Origin: Nectonema munidae
Taxonomy: Eukaryota > Nematomorpha > Nectonematoida > Nectonematidae
Reading direction: 5' to 3'
Assembly: GCA_030549495.1 (NCBI GenBank)
Contig: JAUIRK010000570.1
Coordinates: forward strand, 1,341,501 to 1,405,500
DNA: 64,000 nt
Each line of letters starts with the position of its first letter. Position 1 is the first letter of the stretch. Under the pieces are notes generated by a model. The model was not told the origin of the DNA. It was given only the letters and a program-made list of their open reading frames with translations, and ran no database searches. Made by a program: the position numbers and the translations under genes. Below, piece after piece: positions 48,605 through 59,600 of this stretch.

Positions 48605-49379
48605 CAGGGGTACCCAACCTTTTTATGCTTTTGGACCCTTTGAGTGATAACCTAATTAACTGTGGACCCCCATGATCTATAAGAGACGTATAAATATGTA
48701 TATTCAAATAAGGAAAACATTTAAATTTTAATTGTAAATTTAAAAAAAGGAATATATATTATACTCATAATTTCACATCTAAAGGCTTCCTTGGACAAGA
48801 TAAACGAAAAATATACGATAATGACTTTCAAAAATCCGATATACATCCTGGCCTCGATAATAATCAAAGTTCCGAGTTGCTAGAGATTACTGTAATTCAC
48901 TTCATTCAAACTAAACATGTAATCATAGATACTAATCGACAATTAACGTGTAACACTTATAACACAAAAAGAATAAATATAAATATATTGGGGTATCCGT
49001 GGCTCAGTCAGTAGTAATTTAACATTTTGGGAAATTGTTATCGATACTTACATGGTGATTAGATAAAAATGCGAAATATGGTCATTAGATGTCCAAACCA
49101 TATAAAATATGCCTACATCCGATTTTTATTTTACTATTACACACTTTTTAGTATAAAGGTTTTAGAATATAATGCATAAATAGCTTATCAATTAAGCGCT
49201 AAAAGCAGTGGATGCTGATAACTCATTTATTTGCTTACATATTATTAATTTTTAGTAAAAACTTCATCGACCCCTTACTGTGTTAAAAGGACCCGCAATA
49301 TTTATATTTTTGTCCATGGACCCCCTTAAATTCTCAATGGACCCTTAGGGGTCCATGTGGAACCCGTTGGGAAACCTTG
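48605..49379. mobile_element. 775-bp hAT-type element with perfect 8-bp duplication
   Basis: The left end CAGGGGTACCCAACCTTTTT and the right end AACCCGTTGGGAAACCTTG are inverted repeats. Both flanks carry CTCTACAC (48597-48604 and 49380-49387). Subterminal GGACCC(CC/TT) phrases recur at both sides, as in Charlie-like hATs. There is no ORF. Near 48990-49010, GGTATCCGTGGCTCAGTCAG resembles a tRNA head but has no B box. Confidence 0.92.
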
Positions 49380-49728
49380 CTCTACACCATCTTATAACAT
49401 AACTTAGATGCAAAAAACAAATAAATCACCATAACATGAACTATACACTAAGCATAAACACACACCCGAACACAACTTCAAATGTAACCATTACACATAA
49501 CATATCAAAAATAGATAGATAAATAGTTTAAGAACATATACACAAAAGAAGCCTCAATAAAATTACCAACAAACTAACTCCCACAATCGACCACAAATTA
49601 CACCAGAAGAATCCTCTCACAACCTCAAGCGTACAAATCACCGCTACTCTACTCATACCTCCAAAAAATCTAACCACCCTGAAAGCAACATAAAAATGTA
49701 CACTCTGCCGATATCACACACACACGAC

Positions 49729-50015
49729 GGTTCTAGGTAAATTCCATCACGAAAAATTCCACAGTGGGTAAATTCCACCATGGTAAGTTGCATTACGGGG
49801 AATATTACCGTGACTTAGTTGTTTGCAAAAACTAAGCTTGAATGATAGGTTATACACACACACCGTGGTGGAATTGTGCGTGTGTGTGTTATGCCGGATA
49901 ATATATATAACCTATCATTCAAGCTTAGTTGTCTAAGTCACGGTAATATTCCAATATTCCCCATAATGTAACTTACCGTCGTGGAATTTACCTATGGTGG
50001 AATTTACCCGTTACC
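49729..50015. mobile_element. 287-bp near-perfect palindromic MITE, 8-bp duplication
   Basis: Flanks are CACACGAC at 49721-49728 and 50016-50023. The element folds almost end to end: GGTAAATTCCACCATGGTAA, GGGGAATATTACCGTGACTT and AACTAAGCTTGAATGATAGG on the left each recur inverted on the right, leaving a short loop with a CA/GT run and GTGGTGGAATTGTGCG. The subterminal AATTCCA(C/T)(C/A) motif is repeated three to four times per arm. No ORF. Arm similarity suggests a recent origin or arm homogenisation. Confidence 0.9.
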
Positions 50016-50656
50016 CACACGACACCGGCCACCTATTCACATGCCCAATTGCCCATACATCCACTCTACCAGGAAGATCTCTGGCGAAACCTGGTCAAAG
50101 TAGCCGAATTTCCATGTGGTCTGAAAAGCTAGAATTGAGGTTGGAAGTAATGTGAGAATCTTACTGCCAGATGTCGACAAGATAGGATCGGAAACAAGAA
50201 CAACAAAATATCATAGCTCCGGAGATGGAGCATAATCTATTTCAAGCCAACTTCCCAGCCCTGATTTATACGACCAAAAGTTAACGTAGAAGTTAAAAGA
50301 AATTCTCATAGCTTATATGAGGAAATAGGCATATGACAAAAGATTAATTTCGATTAAAGATCAGTGTAGTTTTAACGATAAAAAAACAAAAATGTATATC
50401 TATTCAAAAATAATTTTTCTTTTTTGAACAATTAAAATTGATAAATTATGGGAGGAAAATATATTTCGGAGAGCAAAAATTAGTGCGGGATCCCGGAAAA
50501 GAAACACTAATCTTGGACTAGTTCGTACAATAATAAATATATTTTGGATGATAAAAAGCTATTTTATAAATATATAGTATACTATTCAGATAATAAGGTA
50601 GAATGCTCAGATAAAACCGCTTTTTTTAGAACACTCAAATATAAATTTATAAAAAA

Positions 50657-53600
50657 TTATACAATTTTGTCGTATTTGTCGATTAGATTGATGAATTGTT
50701 TAAAATTTTGTTTATTAGCTTCCATGGATTCTTCACTCTTAGCAAGTAGATCAGATATTTGAGGATTTAAATCACAGATGCCTAAAGATAAAAACACAAA
50801 TGGGTTAGGAGGTTTATTTTAATAAATTGCAAAATATTGTACAAACATTTTAAACTTCTGATAGGTTTCACTATAATTTTAGTCGTGTACTAGAATGAAT
50901 AATTTGGATTCGTACCGAAATACGAACAGGGTTTCGGAGTCAGAAAAAATTGTCTGGCTCCAAATCCAGAGCAGAAATATTTTGCTTCTAGCTCCCGATC
51001 CAGCTCCTTTAACTTTTTTAATCATTAATATAAAAATGTTTGTAGCTATACCCCCTATATAATATCTAGAAAAACTAGATTATACAACTATCTACTTGTT
51101 TTATTATATGCTTACAATTGATAAAGATTATTTACACTTTATTTTTATTATATTCGTCAACTTATAGTTATAATAAGGGTCTCAACTGCATAATATTATT
51201 TTTTATAAACTAATATATAAAAACATTAAGAATTACTTTGTCAATCTTCAAGCTTTCTATATTTTACTGTAAGAAAAAAAATGAAGTTGAAATTTTCTTC
51301 ATCTATAAAAGGTATGAGTTGTAGTGGTTAAAAAATTAGTGCTTATGATTTTACACGAGGCGTAACTAACGTGCATAAAAGAAAGAACATATACAGCAGA
51401 ATATTACTAGCTTTATATTATATACACGTTGACAGAGAAAGCCATCTTGAATATAAATACTAGATAACTGAAATCATATCTACTCAAGCCCCTAGATAAA
51501 GGAAGATAAAGAAACTGACCCCCCCCCCCACCCCCGCCTTTTTATGAAACTTAAGAAAGCTTCACTTTTGGGTTTGGAAGCTGTATTTACTTCTAATTTC
51601 TAGATATATAATATTGATATACATATATTTCAACTAACGTATTAAAAGAAAACTATACTGAAATATTAGAGATATACAAAAAAGATCTATTAATATACAT
51701 ATCTACATAATATATGCTGACAATTATTAGGGTATGTATTAAATGTAATACAGTGTGTTGTGGCATGTGTTAGCTTTTGCATGATATATAGAAAGAGAAG
51801 TTGTGAAAACTACTACTATAATTACTATAGGTTCTAAGAAAGTTTCCTAACACTAAAACCCCCTTCTTTTTTTTTTTTTTAAATATTTTTTTTTTTTAAA
51901 TATACCCCACCACAACATTTTTTTTTTTTTTTTATATTTATTTTTTTTTTTTTTTATATATTATTATTTTTTTAAAAGGTTTTTTTTTTTTTAAAAAAAT
52001 TTAATTTAAAAAAAAAAAAAAAAATAATGGGAAAAAAAAAAGAATGGAAAACTTTTTTTTAGAAATATACATAATTGCTATTTCTTAGCAATTTGGTATA
52101 TTTTATTTTAGCAAAAAAAGTCCAATTTTTCTTGAAGTTTGGTTAGCCAGTTTTGACTATATATCCTTCCGAAACTACTATGTATTTAAGTTGATTGGTG
52201 GCAGACATAGGAGCCATATTTTTAATCTTTCATCCTCTGGTTCCGCCGGCTAAGTAAAATGTTCAGTGTTAGGAAACTTATTATTTTAATTATTTAAAAT
52301 TAAAGTGTAGATAATCTTTTTCAATTGTAAGCACATAATAAAACAATTTGATAGTATTATATATGTAGTATAGCTACAATCATTTTTTTTATTAATGATT
52401 AAAAAAGTTAAAGGAGCTGGAATCGGAGTGGGTGCCAGAGATTAAAATATTTCTCTTCCGGGGCCGGAGCCAAATAATTATTTTTTGGCCCCAAACCCTG
52501 ATATTTACTGAATATAAATAATAAATTTTTATTTGTAAACATTGCATCTATAAGTGTGTTTCAAAAAATAAATAGAAAGAATCATAAATGACAAAAGCGA
52601 AACAGAGATCTACATTTCTGAATAATTTACATTATAACATTTTAATGCTCTAACAAAAACTAAAGTACCATAGTAAAAAATGAACATAATTTAAATTTAT
52701 AAATAATCTCTATTTGCTATAATACAAAAATAAAAATGTATATAATTCCTAAAAGTTCATTTTGCAAAGCTTGTATTAAAATGGAGAACATATAACATAA
52801 GATCATGAATGGAACTTAAAACCATAGGTATGAGTTAAAACAATAAAAATGTTTTACTCTTTAATGCATCCAATTTGTAGGTATTCTTATCGAACTTAGC
52901 CAGCTTCTGCAAATTTTCATGAGTTTTCTCTATGTTATCTCTTTCTGAAATAAAGAATTAAAAAATAATCGATTAATTTAGTAAAAAAAACGTCAGTTTG
53001 TAAATAGATAAGAAAAAAACTAATTAACCCATTTACGACCAATGTTCCCAAAGGGAACGCAGACGAATTCCTATTTTAAATGGAATTAAATAGGAATTAC
53101 TAAAGTCGTCTGCTTTGCTTGGTCTTAAATGGGTTAAAATAAACTGGAAAAGTGAAAAAATTAATCATAAATTTACGTTGTCTTACAACTCATGAGCATT
53201 CTATATTTTTCTATGAAAAAAGGTAACATCACATTCTCAGTTGGGTGAAGGAACTCCTCCCCGAAACTCTAGAAATATGGCTTAACATAAGAAAAAGAAT
53301 TTTCAATTTGCGTAAAAAAAATCTATAGAAAGCTTCATTAGGATAGTGAAAGCTACTGAAAAATACAACAAATTATATTCGAGAGTGTGATTTAGATCGG
53401 ATACTATTAACATTTCTTTCTTAATTCTAGCTTAAAAGTACTCTTACAGTTCTAGCGATTCTTATGTTATTCTATTGACAAAGATATTAGGAAAGCGTAG
53501 TAAGACATGAAATCAGAGGAACGCATTTATCTCCCCCATCCTAATGTCATTTCAAGAGGCGGAATCCATTTTTGCCACACTACCCCCTCCATAAATCATT

Positions 53601-56600
53601 TGAGCTTCGCAGAGTTTTAACTCGTAATTGTTTATTTTCATCTCCTCCTTCACCATTGTATCTTATTGTATAATTTATTTTACCATAACAATAATGTAAT
53701 CTTTAGAGATATATTAGAAATAATTTTTTTTTATAAAACACGAATACATTAAGTGAAAAATTTCAAGTTTAAAGCTTTAAAAAATTTGCCACCAAAAATG
53801 ACGACCGTGTGCGCCCGAGATGGTAAAACCAAAAAATTGACCTGAAATTAAATTAATTTGAATTTTTACTTAAGCCATTTTGGGTTATTGTTCCGGTAGA
53901 CTGTAGATGAATGAAAACGAATTTGAATTCCAATGGATTTCAATAGGGATTAGTCAAAAGCGTTTTTTAAGTGAACTAAAATGGATTAATCGATTGCATG
54001 CTTAAATATTAATTTACAAGTCATTAAAAAATTTACAAATGTGCAAAACCATCCTTCAGAATTTTGGCGCATTTTTAGGAACTAATTACATAATTTAATT
54101 TTTATAGTGAAAACATTCTTGAAAAAGATAAAGTAAGTCTAGCATGATGATTAGAAAATTTTCAAAGCAATAATTTTATTTCAATTCACAAACATGGCAT
54201 GTGGGTATATTGGCGACAAAAATTTATTTTGAGCTTAAAAAATAGGAATTTGGGAGTGTAAAAGAGAACATAAGGATGAAGATTTTTTGATGCTATAAGA
54301 AAATACCTCTCATGACATTACCTATTTAAGACCATCACAATTTAGATTCTAAATTCATCATATGTCAAACTTTTAAGAAAAGTTTATACTTTCTATTTGA
54401 GATGTACTAAGAAGAAGAATAATGAATTTCTAACAATCTTGGATATCAATGGCGCCTGGATAAAATGAGTTACATGATAAAACAGTGTTTGGGCAAATGG
54501 AATAACTAAAAAGCATAAGATAAAGATAGAGTATTTTAATCGATGCAACGTGATACCAAGTTAAAAACTGTATTATGACGTTTCTAATTAGTGATTCACT
54601 TCACAACTTTGATTTTCCCCTTCCAAATCCACTTCTAATTGAGGAAAATTGTCCTTTGTTTAATAGTTCAAAGAAGATCCTGGATTTGGAAAAGCGAAGA
54701 TTCAAGACATAACACTCTTTTCCGTACAATGCGCATTTTTGCACTGTTTTCCCAGGTGAATTCTATTTCTTTAACAAAAGTTGTAATATTTATGTGGGCT
54801 TCTGCCACGAGTAAACTATCGTCATTGACCTACGAAATCTTGTTTCATCATTGCTGAGAAACAAACGTAGTCATCGAAAAGTAAGATTAATTTATAGATT
54901 GTCTTTTTCATCAAGCTTGTTTGTTTTAGATGTTTGGGAAGTAATCTTCAGCTTTAGGTATGAAATCCTAAAGTTAAATATAGGTTACCAATGAAAAAAT
55001 CTAGAAGTTTTGTTAATTAGATTGTCAATTGAGATAGATTAAACATTAAGACCTTATGAGTACTGCCATTATTACAATATAATGAAACAGTTGACATGGC
55101 TAGCGTGTGTAATAAAGACAAAGTATGGAAATAATACGCAATAAAAGGGCATCCAATTTGAAGGCATCTTCATTGCTAAGTTTTTGTGGAGTAAGGGAAT
55201 ACACCAATTGATTTATTGATTCATCTTTGAAAAAAATAAAAGTAGTGAAAAAGAGTAATACACATATAAACACAAAATATATTACAAGAATTTGTATACT
55301 CTTCTATTTTAGGATAATTTGAAATTATATTAGCAAATTTCTCATTTGTTTGCTTCAATTTGAAGGAAATCTTAACAAATAAAAAAATTTATTTTCAGAA
55401 ATAAAATTAAACTAATAAAAAAGTTAGAAAGAAAATCTTTGACAGATATGCCCTTTCTTCTTCTTTGATAGATTGAGGTGAAATAATTATAACAAATATA
55501 AAAAATTGTAAAAACTGGACACTTTATTGCCGATTTTGCTAAGTAGTTGAAAATGCCATTTTCACTATTTTATCATTTATATAAATTTGCTTTGAAAAAG
55601 GAGTTTATACTCCGAAACTGGTTAGCAAAATCAGCAATAAAGTGTCCAGTTTTTACAATTTTTTATATTTGTTATAATAAAAAAGTGGTTGTAAAAATAC
55701 AATTTAAATAATATTTTGGACTAATTGCCAGTTACATACCTTTACGTCAAAGTTTTAATCGCATATACTCAATTAAATTTAATAAGTCAATTTTCTGATA
55801 AATAATTTGAGCTATTTTACATTATAAAAACGGTAAAAATTCGAATTAAATTTTTTTAACTCTCATCGATAAAACTTGCGACTTAGCCATTAGGACAGAA
55901 AGGTATTTACATGCACACGGCGCTCAATTAGTTTTGAGATGTGAACCGATACCAATTTTTTGACCGATGCTGATTCCGATTATTTTATAAAATGCCAACA
56001 CAACTTTTTATTAGCTTACAAAAATCAAGATGAACGTTTATATTATAATATAATATTTAGAAATCATGTTTATTCAATGGAAAAATTAAAAATACAACAA
56101 AAATCAAGATGAACGTTTATATTATAATATAATATTTAGAAATCATATGTTTATTCAATGGAAAAATTAAAAATACAAAATTAAAAATATGTAAAATTTG
56201 GTATAGTGCTTTCTTCTAAACTGAAAAAGGGTATGCTTTTAAAAAAGCTAGATAAAGGAATTTTGTAAGAAATTTGAAATCGTAGCGAATTCATTATAAC
56301 TTTGTTTTTTTCGTACCTAACTTTGAAACGTAACGTGTCGTATGGCACCACTGAATTCGACTTTTGGCAATACACTCGAGACCCTAATTAGGGTTAGGGG
56401 TTAGGGGGTTAGGTTAGGTTTAGGTTAGGGGTAGGTTAGGGTTAGGGGTTAGGGGGTTTAGGGTTAGGGGTTAGGGTTAGGGTTTAGTTAGGGTTAGGGT
56501 TGGTTGGGATTCTGGGGTTGAGAACCTACGTCTCAGACCAAGAAGAATTTGTCCTGTTATTTATTACAACAAAAAGGAAGCAAGTAATATGCTTTTCTCA

Positions 56601-59600
56601 AAGTAATCCCATATTTAAAATACAGAAATATGTAAAAAAAAAATCAAAGTGTGATTTTAATTGATCTGTTCGGCTTAATAAATCAATTCATTATAACTAA
56701 TCAATAAATAATTTTCATACTCCTTTATCATAACGAATAGAGAGCCCACACGGCAAGATCCCCCTCCCCTCTCTCCATTTTGATAAAATTCCTATTTCCT
56801 GAGAAAATGATACCAATAAATAGTTTTATTAAAATTAAAGTTTTATTATTTTAATATCTAATTTTTCTAACTTGGTCGTTTCTAATTTTTTTATAGCCCT
56901 AACTGACAATAAAAGCTGGCTATACCTTTGTAACTAAAAAAAATTAAAAAATCATAAATTGAAGAAAAAACATTAAATTTCATATGTTTTTTTGTAAAGG
57001 TAAAAAAATATGTTCTCAAATTTGTTTTGGCCATTAGGGTTTTAAAATGGCTGGAAGTGTCAATTATAGATGATATATGTCGAAAATTAGTTTCTTTTCA
57101 TAAAAATTATTTGTCAATTTTCAAAAAATTGTTATATATTGGTCATATAGTACAAATTTACTTTTATTAATATATTTTAGCATATTATACTTTCCTCAAT
57201 CATGTTAAGTATGAAATATTTATTTGGAAAAGAGCGAAACGATCTGAAAGCACATTAAAAAGAAAACTCGTAATCAAAAAAAATTACAAAGTCTTGATAA
57301 AAATATTCAAATGCCAGCTAAGTTTACCAGCTAAGATCGCAATGATAATTTCACTAAGATCGATAGGAAAAGAAAATTTTCAATCGATTAGAGTTATCGA
57401 AACTGTCACAGATGCCAATATGTGATTTAAACCAGTCCTTCTTAACCTGAGGTCTACGGACCTCTGAGGGGTCCATAGCTGCGTCTAAAGGGGTCATTTT
57501 TGTAAAAAAAACTTAAAATAAGTGAAAATAATCAACTAATTTGTAAATGTGAAAATAACTGAAATAAAAGGGTACCTTTTAAATTTTGAATAGCAAGCCG
57601 TGATTTTTTGTCTTTTCTCCGTAAATTTACGTAAAATTTGCTTTGTTACCTGTATTTTACGTAATATGAGATCAAATAATTCATGTCAATAAAATAAAGT
57701 ACAAATATTAATTGGTTTCGATATTTTCTAGCACATCCTATTTGATATCTTTACAGCAAGGTAATATCAATAGTTCTCGTATGTTGTAGGAATTTTTGAC
57801 AAGTTATTTTTTTTGAAACTTTACAGAAGGCTTTCAAACCACACTTAATATTTTGCAAAAACATTCCTGTTATCAAACCTTTATTTGTGCAATCATGTAG
57901 CTTGACGTTTAAAATAAGTACTGAACTCAAATGCTTCATTTCCAGTATAAGCTTCACTTGCCGGGCTCTAGAAAAGTGGAAGCTAACACTTCAGAACACA
58001 AACAACACTTAGGTTTCTCTTCCCCACTAGATGTTGATGCAGAAAAACCAAATTTCAAGTATGAGTCGTCATATTTCATTAAAGACCAAATTATTTATTC
58101 TTTTAAATATGACTTATTAGCAAAAATCGCAAATGATCCAATAAGGGTGCATATGTTGCACAAAACGATCCACTCAGTGTACCCTTCTCGATCCCAATGT
58201 AACTGCTTTGCGATCTTCTAGGAGAACGCAGACTCCAGTTTGAGAACTACTGGGTTAGAAGATAGTGATGCAATCAGAATTAGAAACAGGGTAATTTGAC
58301 TTGATAAAATTAGCGCAGTTATCAGCAATTATAGTGGGATTGAGATCTTGCAGTACAAGTATAATATCGGGTAATAATGGTGGTGTGTTCATTGGATAAA
58401 AATTCTCTAATAATAAATATTGAAAATTATATAAAACAGTTTGCCCATTCACAAATTTTGAGGATGTATGCCTCTGACATGATACTGATAAAAAAAGCCT
58501 AAAATTATCAAAAATTATTGAATTATGTTAGAGACTAGAGGATAACGAAGTTGGAGCCAAAACAATGGAGGTCGTATCGAGATATCTAATATACTCAGAG
58601 TTGAAATATTTTGACTAAATGCGACAAAAGTTGATTAATTGAATGAATTAAGGAAATATTTTGAAAAAATCAAGCAGGTAGAATTTATTTTGAAATTGGT
58701 AATGTTTTACTTTACGGTTCTGTCAATCAAAATTTTTTTCAAGCAATTATTCATTGTTGTGATGTCAATCAAACTATACATTTTTCAAAGTAGTTTATTC
58801 CATTGATATTATATTACTAAAGATTCTAGATTATTTTACATAAACGAACTCAATAAATTTTTAAAAAATTAGAACAATTAAAAAATTTGATTGAAGGAAC
58901 CGTAAAGAAAAACATTACCTTGAAATTTATATACTTAACATTGATTTTCATAAAAAATCAAAATCACGGCTAAATTAAATTTAGCTTTGATATGAGCTCA
59001 TATTTTTAAAACATTTTTTTGACAGATTTAATTATTTTTCATATAAATGAACATCACCACTAAATTCAGCATACTGGAAATATCGTTAATCCGACATCGT
59101 TGGTAGCTAAGTTTTTTCTGTCGGATTACGAAATGTCGGATTAATGAAGTTTGTTGTAGTGTAACTTCAAATTTCTATAGAAACACTCAGCTCAAACATA
59201 ACTATTTATATTCTTGTCAAACAGAGTCAAAACAGTTGAAAGTGCTTTTCCAGCTTCAACTAATGTAGTTGGAGGTTTAAATTCATCATCTTCATCGTCT
59301 TTCACATTTTTGTCACCTTCTACTTCAGAAGATGAAATCAAAGTGATGATTTGTTGCTCAGTTAACATTTCAGATGTTTCAATGTTAGCATCAACATTTG
59401 CATAAGCGCTTGCTGACATTACTTCCTCAAACTCCGGTTCGAGGCGAATGAGTAATTCTTGAAACTCACATAAATTTGTGTTTTCTGTATCTCTATTTTC
59501 ATCAACATATGTCACATTCATTGTAAGGTAAGATTTAGCAAGAATGCCTGTATGTCTCAAACAATTTACGACTGTAGTCTGTTCAACCAAACCCCAGGCA

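Larger units (their letters stand above)
47638..50150 (+). mobile_element. 5'-truncated Jockey/I-type LINE remnant with two nested insertions
   Basis: RT text on the plus strand begins KRQHSFKKQHSTTTVLHAIS, then RTIAIYIDLSKAFDTVHLHT (motif A) and YAEDITI (motif C, Ala-Glu-Asp in place of the usual Ala-Asp-Asp) at about 48005-48025. The thumb and C-terminal region follow (TTLGLTFGPKFSLNKRIS, LKYGRTILSP, RKQKLQIIQNTAIRTITECT). After the insertions at 48605-49379 and 49729-50015 the tail HLFTCPIAHTSTLPGRSLAK is recognisable. Endonuclease and ORF1 are absent. Many stops and slips show a dead copy. The coding strand is A+C rich and G-poor, like the LINE at 25950-34195. Confidence 0.85.

Noticed and set aside
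48990-49020. A tRNA gene at GGTATCCGTGGCTCAGTCAG
   Set aside because: No B box or cloverleaf follows, and it lies within a hAT element.
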